Assembly: GCA_021442155.1 (NCBI GenBank)
Contig: CM038223.1
Coordinates: forward strand, 37,174,983 to 37,238,982
DNA from: Cymbidium sinense
Lineage: Eukaryota; Streptophyta; Magnoliopsida; Asparagales; Orchidaceae
Direction: 5' to 3'
DNA: 64,000 bases
Shown: one piece after another, positions 48,891 to 61,475 of the stretch
Layout: the number at the start of each line of letters is the position of its first letter
How positions within the stretch are numbered: the first letter of the stretch is position 1
Program-made: the position numbers and the translations under genes
The notes under the pieces: generated by a model
The model's database searches: none
The model's input: only the letters and a program-made list of their open reading frames with translations
What the model was told of the DNA's origin: nothing

Positions 48891-49748
48891 TACAAGGTTC
48901 ACTACCTTGGACCAATTCAAGACAAGGGTCATGAATTAACATGAATATTTCAAGAATATTCGGTCTAAGCTTAACATATTAGGAAGCCCACGAATTTGCC
49001 TTACTCAACACCAAAAGTGCACTTTAAAGGATTAAGGCACATGTTATAATTCTTCAAAGTAGTGAAGGTTTTTTTTTGAGATCTTGAATATGCCATGTGG
49101 GAAACTTGCTTTTGACTAGAGAGTTACCAACATAAATCTCTACATTTTTTTCTGCTTCCTGAACACACTATCATTCTCTAATAAGTTTCCCTTACATTTT
49201 TTAGTCTGAAGAGAAATGTTCTATAGTAATAAAGTCTTCCCTCATAATAAAGGATGTCCTCTCTAAGTCAGTAGAATGAATTTGTATTTTCTAGTATCTT
49301 GAAAAATGCATTCATGAAACTTATTATCAAGAAGCCAGTTGATGAGTCGACTAGCGCGTCTATCCAAAATGAGGGTATCCATCCTTTGGACATGACAAAT
49401 TCAAATTACTAAATTTGACACATATTCTCTACTTTTCACTTGACTTATGCACCATTACCAAGTTTGACACCCATTTAGGGTACTGGACTTCTCTAATAAA
49501 GTTGGCGTCTAGTAGCTTAGCACTTTTTCTTTGATGGGCTTGATGGGGAATGCTAAGGTCTTCCTTATTTTCTACTTTATAGGTCAACATCTTTATGGAT
49601 ATAAAGGTAGTGACAAGCGATGTTTATGACAATACTTGGCATCTTGGTTGTGGTCCAGGTGAACACATCAATGTCATCCTAGGGTGTTTGGAAAAGGGTT
49701 TCTTTATGTTCAAGATATAAAGTTGAGCTAATTCTAAGGAATCCCTCA
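48891..49748 (-). pseudogene. Element F reverse transcriptase
   Basis: On the minus strand the order is 'DDIDVFTWTTTKMPSIVI' (~49,680-49,625), 'ANFIREVQYPKWVSNLVMVH' (~49,505-49,445), 'DALVDSSTGF' with 'ISFMNAFFKIL' (~49,360-49,300), 'TDLERTSFI' (~49,260), 'NVEIYVGNSLVKSK' (~49,143-49,100), where the YVDD box reads YVGN, and 'YNMCLNPLKCTFGV' (~49,055-49,010). Both catalytic Asp residues of YxDD are lost. Frameshifts separate most blocks. Confidence 0.75.
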
Positions 49749-50348
<600 letters not shown>

Positions 50349-50727
50349 CTCCCTCATGATTTTGTGCAGTAATTATTTCTTTAATCTCATTAAAAACTTG
50401 AACTCTGGTGTGCATGACATTTAATTACAAAACTTCATAATCTTTTCCTGACTCACCTATTACTCTCAATTAGTAGGTTTTGGATTGATTCAAAATTTTT
50501 CTAACAATGACCTCCTCACCTCTCATCAAGAATTAGACAACTACTTGGTATGTTGACACCACTGTTATGAATGTGTGGAGTAGAGATAGATTAAAGCTGG
50601 TGATATAGGTGGTGGGTATTTGTTCTATAATAAAGTCTACCATTATTGTCAATTACTTCTTGTCTTCTCCCTAGGTCATGGGAAGAGTGATCTCCCTTTT
50701 AGTCTCTATTATTTTTCCTGAGAAACT
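50349..50727 (-). pseudogene. Element F pol segment between MITE and D
   Basis: The minus strand reads 'KIIETKREITLPMT*GED' (50,715-50,660), 'LTIMVDFIIEQIPTTYITSF' (50,650-50,590), 'TFITVVSTYQVVV' (50,570-50,530) and 'GEEVIVRKILNQSKTY' (50,520-50,470). This is the conserved post-protease stretch of Tat-type pols and joins the protease half on the far side of D. Confidence 0.7.
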
Positions 50728-52160
50728 TATGGTGTTTAAATTTGGACTTATTGGGACACCACGCAGATCTTATGAGGTACTTATTGAAGTATTTGAGTAC
50801 GACATTAAGGTATGATGTATCATCTCAAAAGATGGAAACATCACCCTATAATGGACCTAATCATTTAATAAGGACTCCTAAGGCAGATGGGTCTTCATAT
50901 AAACCAGAGATCTTTCCCCTGCTTTACATGGAGAAGTGAAGCAGAGTTTATTTTTTGTCAGGTTCTTTAGTTCCCTATGGAAGCAAGCTTCCATAGTTAA
51001 TTACATTCTAGGAAATAGAAATTTCCTAAAAAAAATCTTGATTAAAATAGTCAATAAATATCTCCAAAGATTTCAAGGTTAAACTATCAAAGGATTGGGT
51101 ATTTGTAGAAATTAAGTAGGAAAGTTCAATTTGGAAGACTTATTTTTGAATTCTAAAAGAAGATAAGTAGGGAGCACTCATGATATTAGGTAACCTAGAG
51201 AGCACTCAAGTCTACCCTATAGTGAGGCTTTATATGTTTGAAAGAGAGAGTTTTTTTTTTTTTGAGTTGAAATTTTATTAGAATAGTATGGCTTATAATC
51301 CATCAATATAAGATTGTGGAAATGCCTAAGAGGTGATGACTTATACTCATAACCTGAAAGAAATAAGTATCCTCAGATCCTGAATCTAGGATGCTTTAGC
51401 ACAAGCTAAAATCACAACCTAAGTCTAATAAAAAAATGGGACATAGTGGTTTACCTATACAAGAGAGGAGAAACCCATCCCGACTCTTCTAGACTTACAA
51501 TAACCTAGAGTGGCTACTAGCTAACACCTCCTATGCTTCAAAACCAAGTAGGTCGGTCTTATTTAAGTGCAAGATAGCTAAGCTACTATTTAATTAGAAA
51601 GTAAACTAGAGTCTTAGAATCACTCTCTAAGAGACTAGATCATGATTGGCATGAAGACATTACTTAGACCAAATGCAAAATTTATAATTCTTTATATCAT
51701 TTTTGACACAATCATTTAGACAAAGGCTTGGAACAATTATGTCTACATGCATGATAAAATAAGATTATGGACTAAATCAATGGGAGGAGGTGTTCTCCAC
51801 TACAAGGGATGCCCTCACAGGTCAAGCATTCCCCTATCATGCAAGAGTGAGACCCTCCCTATTCAAGAGCAAAATAAGATGTTATGCATGATGTTAGAAA
51901 ATTTAACTTTCAGCTAAGGGCTAAATCTTTTAATTATCTTGATTATAACATAGACTTTAAGGTGAGGTTATGAGTTATATTTAAAATTTAGTTATGAGTT
52001 GTTAGTGAGGGTAGAAAAATTAATTTTACTCTAAAGAGCCTAGCACATCCAGGCCATACATTCAATCATCAATCTTAAGAAACTTATGAAAATTATGTCA
52101 TTTCTATTGCACAAGTTAAACACAATAAGCAAATATTCATAGATTTCATAAAAGAATAAC

Positions 52161-52210
52161 AGGCCGGTGCAGCCGAGTACCACCGTACACCCCGAAAAAG
52201 AGAAGAAGTT
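52161..52210 (-). promoter_or_regulatory. Core promoter block of LTR D copy 3
   Basis: The minus strand reads 'ggggtgtacggtggtact' and 'cggctgcaccggcc', the best-preserved form of the block seen in all D copies. The TATA position is decayed to GTTGTGAAAGGG. Confidence 0.5.
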
Positions 52211-55137
52211 GGGTAGCCGAGCTCTACCCTTTCACAACTCAGATTATAAAAGAATATTACAATTAAAATGGAATAGATATTGTGAGGGTCTTCATTCTTC
52301 ATCTTTCTTTCCTCCTTTTGATTTGGTTTTATTTCAGGCTTCACAGGGCCTCCTAGGTCTTTGCCTTCTAGCCACCGCTCATCCAAAACCCCATAGCACT
52401 AATCCTAATCCTATTTGCAAAAATTATATATATATATATATATATATATGAAAATTAAAATCTAATTACACCTGCAAAATAGATGTTAGCCAAACAAGCA
52501 TTCAAACCAAGCAATTATATTCCATAAATTTGGACTTAGCACCCTGCACATGGGTAACCAAGCCCACCTATCCTAATATGGATTATGCAAAGGGGGATAA
52601 GCAACCTGTAAGTAAAAGCAGTTATATTTATTTATTATTTCAGTGACCTTTTTAGCATAATCCCCTATATAAAATATCATTAGGCTAATAGCAGCCTAAC
52701 ATCCAGTCTAAGCATAAGTAACCCTAACATCTAGTCTAAAATGTTACATCACAAAATGAAACACAATATTACAACATACACCACCATAACTTAGAGCTAG
52801 AAGTGGTGACATAGTATTCTAATGTGTGTGCTTAGGCTTAATGTGGTATGGCTTAGCGGAGCTTTAGAATTATGATTATCTAAGGTTTAGAATATCCAAG
52901 TTTAACATGAAGAGAGGTTTCACTTCAAGTTATTAAAAGGATTGGTGGGTTTTAATTTGTGATTTCTTTTGATTCACATTGTATTTACTTAACATCTAAT
53001 TGTTATAAAGAGAGAAAAGAGGTTTGACCCCTTTCATCCCTACCATCAATTATTTTCTAAAGGCATGTTGTTATGATTTTAATTCCTTTTAGTGAATGAT
53101 TCATTATACATTTTATTATTCCTAAATTTGGGTTAATCTTAAGGAATCCTATTCAAACATGAAAGGCATCTTAAGACTAATGAGATTGAGTTACTATCAC
53201 ATGGATAATGTTATATCATTCCTCTTCATCATCAATAGCATGCATATGAAATTGAATTTAACATACTTATACATGCAATGTACATATGTGTATCTTTGGC
53301 ACACTTGAATAATTGTTAATACATTATTTTTTGGTTAAAAGAGAGATTTTATTCCTTAGCTAAGTATATACACATGTATTAGAGATTTAAGCAAGTACGT
53401 ACCATTGTTAAACCAAGAAAGTGAGGTAATCTAAGACCTCCTTGGGGCTACTTAAATCTCATGTTCCTAGGATGTCCATACTATATACTTGCTATCCTAA
53501 ATACATATAAATGTATACAAACTTGAGAATGAAAATTATGCAAAAGATTGTATATTAGCAAATCATTTACCCATATAAAATAAAGCTCTATCCAAATTCT
53601 AACATATATACACATATGAATGAAATAAAGTAAGTACGTGCCATTGTTAAACTAGAGAAGTAAGGTAATTTAAGATCTCCTTAGGGCTAATTAAATCCTC
53701 GTATTCATGGGATGTCTGACTATAAACTTACTAACATTCAAACACATGTAAACATACAGATGAATCATGAAAATAGAACAATCCTTTAACATGTTTAAAC
53801 TATAAACAAATGTAAATCACATAAAATATTCATAGCTAACACCACTCTAAATTTTCATCATTAGCTTATAATTTTGAAAATAATTTGAGGTTTATTAGTT
53901 ATAATAGCCACGCCATAAAATAAGTTCAATTCAACACATGCACCTTATATGTATATAACCATATTCATTTGATTTTTTTTATTTGAAAACATGGATACAT
54001 TATGCAATTGGCATACAAACTTATAATGATTGAAAAGTAATAATTAAATATTGTCACATGATACATTCAATCACATTAATTACTAAGGACAATCAATTCA
54101 AATCAATTCTTTAAGATTAACTAAAGTTGTTATGAAATTTGAATTTTGGATTTGAATTATTAAAAATTAGAGGGGGAAAATGATATTTACTATTTTACCT
54201 CATCCCACATTAGTGTCTTAATGTTCTTAAGAAAAAATAATTAGGTAAATTTTATGGATCGATTAAGTTCAAATCATTAAGTAATTAATTTAATTTCCCT
54301 TTCCTAAGTCTCCTTAATTTAATTAATTACTTAATCATGAGCCTCCAATGATATGTCAATGAGAAATTAAAAATTGTAATGCTTAAAAGGACCTAATGTA
54401 ATTAAGCTCATGTTTAAGAATTAATTAGATTAAGAAAGAATCTAAATTAGGCAATCTCATGGTCTTCTCACACCCATGGGTTAACCATAAATTCTTTAAT
54501 GGTCTTTATATTATTAAACACATAAAGGGGAACCCATGAATTCAATTTGAATTATCTGAAATAATTATCATTTCAATTTGATTTTTACTTTATCATTAAT
54601 GGTCTAATTAATCACAAATTAAGCCATGAATTAATTAACCCTCATATGGAAATATATTTAGAAAAATAACTAGGAGGCCCTAATTATTTTCCCTCATCCT
54701 TCCCACTGTTTATATGGATTAACCATTATTAATTACATAATTTTCATTGTTTAGCCCTTTTAAATAATTATTAAATTAATTAAGGAGGGTGATTAGGATT
54801 AGAATTTCAAATTCTCCAAATAACATGGCCAATAAATCCTAAGAAAATTATGAGAGGCAGAGGACATCCCATAGGATCAACCTATCAAATTTGAGATCAA
54901 TTGGCCAAGTAATTAAGCCTTAATTAAGGAAATTAGCCTAAACTTTAAACCCTAATTAAGCACTATTCATCAATCAAACATTGAGAATTTTATTTTTAAT
55001 TAATTTCATTCTATTTACCCTTTCCAAAATGGGTTTATTTGTATTTATTGATTTTTCTATAATAAGTTATGAATTTTCAAATTTTTGGATATTTAATGGC
55101 ATTTTTAACACTAAAGTAATCTCTTAAACAATCAACG

Positions 55138-55174
55138 CCACGTGGAAGCTGACGCAGCAACGCTTTCCATGTGG
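55138..55174. promoter_or_regulatory. G-box hairpin in LTR D copy 3
   Basis: CCACGTGGAAGC and GCTTTCCATGTGG are inverted arms of 12-13 bases around a loop that contains TGACGCAG. CACGTG is the plant G-box and TGACG is the as-1 core. Copy 2 keeps the arrangement near 42,405-42,443 with CACATG instead, and copy 1 keeps part of it near 20,790. Confidence 0.5.
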
Positions 55175-57879
55175 CATCATGGGATAGGTTATTTTTTATC
55201 TAACACGACAGCTGACTCAATGGCGGCGGACATAATTTGTCCCCACCTTCTGATCTTGAGTTGGATAGCGAAGATTAATCTTGTGATTTTAAATGGATTA
55301 AATAAAAAAATCTAATGGATTAAATCATGGCCGTCCATTTTAATCACACAGAATGGTTTGTTGATGATATGTCATCCCCGGAGTTCCAAAAGATGAACTC
55401 CGTCTACCTTCCACTGCTTGATCTGAGCTCATCAAAGCTCATAGAATATCAGGATGGACTCCAAAATGTGCGAGGAGGAGATCCAAGAAGATCCTACGGT
55501 GGAAATCACATGGAATCATAATTTACTTAACAAAAGACCAACACATAGGGGAAAATCTATGGTTTGCCAGATTTTTACCTCTCTAGAGCTAAATACCAAC
55601 TATCCATCAACTGAGGTAGCTTCGTCTTAAAGAGACAAAGCCCTGTTGGGAAGATCTCAGCCTCACCATTGATTCCTCTATCGACTAAGCGCCACCATGA
55701 AACTCATTGGAGTTGGTCTTAGAGTGCCTTCCAGTAATCAAGTTGATCGAGGATCAATTTGTTTTGACTTGATGGAGTGAGGGGAACATGTGAAAAGAGT
55801 TAATTTGAGTTTAGTGGAGTTTTGGTGAGGTTGGACGAATAGGGCTCTCAATTTCGATAGGTGGTTTATCTTTCTAGAAATGGAGAGCACTAGGGATTCG
55901 GGGAATGGTTTAGGACTACTTGGAATACTCTTAGGAAGCTCTATGTGAAGTTTGAATAAATGGGGAGGAGTATACTCATCTCTCTAAGCGATCCAAGGGC
56001 TAAGATTGGCTTAGCCTTTCGCAGTCATCCGGCCGGGGTAGGTGGCCAAAGATGGCAGTGGATTGCTGAGGTGGAGATGCTTGAGAGGCTGAGGCAGTGG
56101 GATGGGCTGTCATGGGGTATACCTCCTCCTCCAAGTGAACCAATGGTGTGTCATGGTTGAACTCACCCTCTCATGGCCAAAGGCTGAACCCAACAGATTT
56201 GGGTCAGATTAGGTCAGTGGTCCTAGTGTCCAAGAAGGGCTAGGGATGGCTGTCATGGCTTTGGGAGTGGGTGAACCCATCCAAATAAGGGTTTGTCCTA
56301 TTTGGGTGGGTTGGTTCAAGGGTTTTGACCCAAACTGGGTTCACCATGGGTTGGCTCAACTTGGGCTAGCCCATGGTGGCCCAAGGATGAGTCATATCAA
56401 GTTTGGTTGGGTTTGGACTTAGTTTGGATGGGTTTGGCTCAATTATACCCATATGAGAAAATGGGGTTCAATTGGGTTAGATTGACCAGTTGGTCAAATT
56501 GGATCAAGCCAAGGGGTTTGGATATGTTCAAATGATCATTTGGAATGTATTGGTGCAATTAGTTTGGTTTAATTTGAAGTGGATTTGATTTTGGCTCACA
56601 TGGGTTCACTTAGGCCAAATGGGCTAAGTTGGCCAATTTGGTGAAATTAGCGAAATTGGCTTGGGTGGAGAGTTGGTTTAGGTTCAATTGATCATTTTAG
56701 AATGATTGTATGCATTGGTTAGAATCAAATTGTATTTTTGGGAAAGATTTAGTTCAATTTGACCCTTCAGGTCAAATTGGGCTAAGTGCGTCAATTGGGT
56801 TTGGTTCACCAAATTAAGTTTAATTGAGAGTTGGATCATGTTCAATAATCAATTTATGATTGATTAGAGGCATTGGTTTCAATAAATTTGGTTTAGGATT
56901 TGATTTGACTCAATTTAGCCTTTTAGGTCAAATTGCATCAACTTGGGTCAAAAGACCAAATTATCTTAGTTAGGATCAATTGGTGGTTAAGTCATGTCCA
57001 ATAATTAATTTATGATAGATGGGGGTAATTGATTTCAATTAATTTAATTTGGAATGAGGTTTGAATCATTTTGGTCCATTTGGGTGAATTGGGTCAACTT
57101 GGATCAAGTGATCAAATTAGTTTGGTTTGACCCAAATGATTGCAATTTGATTATCAAGGATGATTAACCATCATTATATAGGAGATTGGATGGGTTGATT
57201 CAATTCAATTTGGATTGGATTGAAGTTTGAGTCAATTTGGTCATTTAGGTCACTTTGGGTCAAGTGGACCAAATGGGTTAATTGAGTCGAATTGGATTGA
57301 ATTGGGTATTGAGAAGAGTTCAATGATGGATTTAGGGTTGATTGGTGGCCTTGATTGCAATTGATTTGGGTTTGATTGGATTTTGGCTCATTTGGACCTT
57401 TTGGGTCAAATGGGCTAACTTGGATTAATTGGATTCATTTGGTTCAATTGGTTTGATTGTAAGTAAGTTTGGTATAGAGTATTGAATGGTTGGAGTTCTG
57501 AAAATCAATTGGATTTACTTGAATGGGTTTTGGGGATCTATAGGATCATGGTGGAATTAACTTAGGTTAAGGGCTAAGTTAATTTGACTTGGAGCTTGGA
57601 TAGGGAACAAAATCCAATTGAGGTTGGTTGTGTGGGCTTGAGGTTGGTTTTGGATGAGTGGACAAGCATGAATCTTGGTTTAGGCCATAGGATAGGTAAG
57701 ATCTATTTGCCATAGGGTAAAACCTAAGCTTAGGGTATGCCTTCCTAGGTCTCTAGGTTTGGGTTTAGTGTTCCCTTAATCACTAAAAGTGTCCTATGAC
57801 TAGGAAAATCTAAGTGCAAAGAAGGTTCTTAAGTCTAAGATAGGAAGGATGAGTCCTCACTCCAAAAGTGAGGTCAATA

Positions 57880-58330
57880 AAGCTGTATAGTGATCCTCTA
57901 GTACTAGTGAATTTAGAACTCGCTAATCCCATCTTACCAAAGATGGATTTAAAAATGATGTTAACTAACTCCCTATATTGATCAATGTATTCTCAATTTG
58001 ATAATTGGTGATTAACATCGTGATGACAATCAAGCATTATATGGATTACCAATGGTGGGTCTATCTTTCTCTAATAAACTTATAAGAACTATGGTGGTAT
58101 GTAGTGTACACACCATGGCTACCAAGTTACCATCTCTAGATCACAATTGCTTGAAGCTTGCTTTTCTCAAGGACTCTCCACCACACCCAAAAATATCAAG
58201 TATGACCCCCACGTATGTATCGTGTGTGTTGGAGGGATCATTACTTATTTCAATGACTTCATCATCCTTCCTCCTAGTGAATTCTTTAAGCTTGTTAGAT
58301 TTATTAACTCATTAATTAAGCTCCTTCGGT
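57880..58330 (-). pseudogene. Element F gag end and protease start
   Basis: The minus strand reads 'RRKDDEVIEISNDPSNTHDT' near 58,290-58,225, then 'YVGVILDIFGCGGESLRKAS' (58,220-58,160), the GG-S-RKA block of this gag type, then the protease strand 'LIVITMLITNYQIENTLINI' and GS (~58,040-57,975). The catalytic Asp of the D(T/S)G motif reads Asn-Ile-Gly. The reading then runs into D at 57,879 and resumes at 50,727. Confidence 0.65.
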
Positions 58331-59480
58331 GACAACATTCTTTAGTGTCATGTCCATGGTCTCGGTGATAAGCATAATACCTTGAGCGATCTGGACTCCA
58401 TCAGCTTTTATAGGTGGTGGTCATTTAAAATATTCTTTATTCTAGATGGCTTCTACTAACTCAATAATCAATACCTTTAAAAGAATCTCTAAAGTGGGTG
58501 AGTGCTCGACTACTTGATATTAAATGCACTTTACCACCTTCTTTATCTAGTCTTCGTGCTCAAAACTTATCTCCTATCAATCATTCTAAAGGTGATCTCT
58601 CTATCGAATCTTTAACAAGAGTCAAGAGCATCAGCTAAAAACTTCATTATATTCCTCAACATTAGCATCATTATTTTCTAACTAAAGTAGTCTGGTGCTA
58701 TTTTACACTGCTAAGGCTGAAAGGAACGATCCCCTTAAACCATGAGTGAGTGCAACTTGGGTCATCGTAGGTTCTAAGTCTTTAACTTCAAGCATTTATT
58801 ATTAAAAATAAGTGATGAACATCCTCTAGGGCTCGCTAGGCTCTTGTCTCATTTATATAAGGACTTAGGAACTTTTCAATGTCTTCTAAGTGCTAGTGAA
58901 TTGTGTAACAAACATGTCTTTAAAATTGGAAAAAAAATTATAACTCTTATTAGGAGGAACGAGAATCACTTGAGGGATGATTCTTTGAAAGTGGTAAAGA
59001 AAAGGAAGAACTTCATCATGTCATCAAGGTCTAATAATGATGTTGTAAATTCAAAGTATGTTATGTGGTATGTTGAGTCTGCTCAACCCTTTTATGATTC
59101 CAAGTGTGAGTTCTTAAATTTGTTTGGGGGACAAGCTTTTATGATCTTCATGGAGAAAGCATTGGTTGGATTCCCCAACTTTCTCCATATGTGCTCTTCT
59201 TTACTCGTGTAATATGACTCATCATCTAAGCTGTTGATTTTGAATTGTCTCTTCTCACTTAGCGAGCTTGGCCTGATCTAGAAGTCCCTTGGTTTTCTTT
59301 CACTCTTTGTTCCATATGGTTGGCTTTTTCCATAGCTACCTATACCAGGTGAGTAATCCTATTATCCATATCTTTGAAGTCTTATTGCATCACAAACTAC
59401 TGAGTGTTTGGCTCCATGTCTACTGCTTGATTTCATACTGAGTGTACTACTTTGCATTATACCTGACTTCTAGTTCTTGG
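58331..59480 (-). pseudogene. Element F gag
   Basis: From upstream to downstream on the minus strand: 'MASVDKAKN' at ~59,500, 'SLDDESYYTSKEEHIWRKLG' (~59,240-59,180), 'FSMKIIKACPPNKFKNSHL' (~59,160-59,110), a capsid core with 'LEVKDLEPTMTQVALTHGLR' and 'GSFLSALAV' (~58,795-58,710), and the zinc motif 'RYYAYHRDHGHDTKECC' (~58,386-58,336), where the first Cys of C-X2-H-X4-H-X4-C is Tyr. The plus-strand frames in this stretch (58,052, 58,147, 58,844) are antisense shadows. Confidence 0.75.
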
Positions 59481-60060
59481 CCTTATCCACACTCGCCATA
59501 CTTAAAAGAGTGTTATATCAAAATCTATTTATAGAGTAAGCAAAACTTTCTTTAGTACTCTAAAAATAAGGTTAGAAAAAAAAAAGAATGATAGAAAATT
59601 AAAAAAGTGCAAAAAAAAAATATCTCAAATTTTATCATTTGACTAAGATCTCAATATAAAGTGGTAAAGATCTCCAAATTCTAGGGAAGGAGAGAGAGGA
59701 AAAAGAGAGGAAAAAGAGAAGAAAAAGGATCACCCTATTTGAAAGGACTACTCTTTATAACCTCAGGGGAGAGCTATTACATATAATAAGTACATATAAG
59801 GCAAGTTGAGTGTAAGAGGGGACTCTCCTTAACATGAGGCAAATGTTCAATGGTGAGTTGTGAGCTCTAAGAGTTGCTAAAATGAGCATCTTGTTGCTTA
59901 CTTGGTTATGTAATGAATTCTCATAATAAGGTTGGGTTACTAAACTTTGTTCATTTAGGTTGATTTTTTGAATTTTTAGGATTCTTAAATAGCTGATGTG
60001 GCATATCAAGAGAGAAAATAACCCACATGGTCCCAATCTAGAAAATAAAGCGTACGAGGC
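59481..60060 (-). mobile_element. 5' LTR/leader remnant of element F
   Basis: On the minus strand GGTTATAAAGAGTAG (~59,766-59,752) is a TATA-like box followed by a TC-rich leader (59,730-59,690), as in LTRs, and then ~200 bases to the gag ATG-like start. No LTR pair is available for comparison and no primer-binding site was found. The 93-codon minus frame (60,036-59,755) lies upstream of the TATA and is probably chance. Confidence 0.45.
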
Positions 60061-60588
60061 TTTACATTGTGTTGCATGTGTTATAGTATTTTATTATTGT
60101 GATCCATATGTTCTATTATGTGTTAGATGATTTATTTAATTATGATTAACTCTTATATGTCAGATATGGTCAAAAACATGTATGAGCTTGTAAAAATCAT
60201 CCTGGTTCTTAGGTGCTATCCATTTGGCACTACGGTACCATTCACACAATGTTTATTATCTCTGGACATAGAAGACAATACTATGGACCTAGTTTCTAGC
60301 TCCTAGGTGCCATGAAATGGGTTTCATTTTTTATGTTAGTTTTCAATGGCAATCCCTAAGGGACACTCTTTTGGAGTCTTGTAATCTATATAAACATTTA
60401 TATCAGTGTAATATGGGGCTTTTGGACTATTTTGTGAAAAACTTGATTGAAAAACTCATTGGTTAGAACTTGATGATTGACCCTCCTAAGAGATTTGGTG
60501 ATCTCCCGTGACCCTTCTAATTTGGTGAGTGGACATTCCTACACACTTCTTCATCTATTCATTGTGATTTGATGCTACTACATCATGT
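60061..60588 (+). mobile_element. LTR remnant G
   Basis: A TATA box (TATATAAA, 60,387) is followed by ~200 bases and then by a primer-binding-site-like sequence at 60,589. The left border is not defined; TGTTGCATGTG near 60,067 is a candidate start. Nothing after it reads as gag. Confidence 0.45.
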
Positions 60589-60612
60589 TAGGTATCAAAG
60601 GTCAAGGTTTGG
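60589..60612 (+). other. tRNA-iMet-type primer-binding-site remnant
   Basis: TAGGTATCAAAGGTC is close to TGGTATCAGAGC, the complement of the 3' end of initiator tRNA-Met used by many plant LTR elements, and is followed by AAGGTTTGG as is common. Two of twelve positions differ. Confidence 0.5.
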
Positions 60613-61215
60613 AGGAATAGATAAAGTGATTGCAAGTGATCAATATTGAATCTAAGCAAGATTAGTTCTATGTTTTGGATTTTATGTAATATTATATATA
60701 GATTTTGGTGATTTCAATTGAAAAACTTATGTTAGACTCATGTGGCAGAAAATTCTATGAACATTTATTTTACTACTAATTAGTTATCTCCATCTATAAA
60801 GCTTAGCCTTAACTTACTTAAAACATACTTATAAACCATGATACTTGAGTGACCACTTGAGTAAAAGTGAGAGTTCACTAAAATAGCCAAACCCAGGATA
60901 CGACCCTTGTATAAAAATCGAACTCATTTCCTTAAAGACTTTATGATTGTCTCTTTTGTGTGTTTGCATAAAATTTTATAGCACCCAAAGTTAATTTGCA
61001 TTTATTGAAGGCTATAATTTATCTTAAACTTGTGTATCTCATTATGCCAAAATTAGATTATATAATGTATATTAAAATTCCAATTAGAATACATATTTGC
61101 ATTTTCTTTACCTAAATCATACCACCCAAGTTTGCTAGCTTGGATTAATTAGAAGACTTAACTAAGAGGGTGGATGAAATCACTATGCAAGGTGAGAAGA
61201 AATTCACTAGGGTAG
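60613..61215. other. Unassigned stretch after LTR G
   Basis: Contains 'acccaggatacgacccttgt' near 60,893, a phrase type that I associate with Athila-like LTR ends, but too short to assign. No open frame above 60 codons. Otherwise nothing recognised. Confidence 0.35.
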
Positions 61216-61475
61216 GGCTACAGATGATCCAAGTTGAACTGAACATGTATGTGTTCATGTTCAAGCTTATGTTACTATTATTGAGCTCAAGCTTGATTCA
61301 AGATTTTTAGAATAGTGTTCAAGCTTGAGGTTTTTAGAATATTTATTCATGATCTCCATGCAGATTGGATTATCAAGCCTATTAACAAGCAACTCATTTC
61401 ATGAAATAAATGTGCTTTAATTAAACCTTATTCAAGCTTGTTCACGAGTAGCTTGTTTAGAAATATGCATGAGTT
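61216..61475. mobile_element. MITE-like stretch rich in TTCAAGCTTGA
   Basis: It starts GGGCTACAGATGATCCAAG and is built of alternating 'gttcaagctt', 'gagctcaagcttga' and 'ttgttcacgagtagctt'. This pattern is common in plant hAT-like MITEs whose starts resemble GGGCTGC. The right TIR is missing because D copy 4 enters at 61,476. No TSD can be tested. Confidence 0.4.

Larger units (their letters stand above)
50728..57879 (-). mobile_element. Giant solo LTR, family D, copy 3 (7,152 bp)
   Basis: The plus strand opens TATGGTGTTTAAATTTGG (TG decayed to TA) and ends GTGAGGTCAATA (CA decayed to TA). TSDs are AAACT (50,723) and AAGCT (57,880), 4 of 5 matching. It splits the protease region of element F, whose reading resumes on both sides. 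The promoter block is at 52,161-52,210, the duplicated module at 53,391-53,731, a G-box hairpin at 55,138-55,174 and the TTGACC-rich zone at ~56,170-57,879. Short frames inside (52,093, 52,167, 55,327, 55,960) are not conserved in the other copies. Confidence 0.85.

Noticed and set aside
52093..52451. Overlapping 97- and 94-codon frames on opposite strands
   Set aside because: They lie in the D promoter region and are broken in the other D copies.
58844..59212. 122-codon plus-strand frame, the longest in the window
   Set aside because: The minus strand of the same stretch reads as Ty3/gypsy gag in order with neighbouring blocks, so the plus frame is an antisense shadow.
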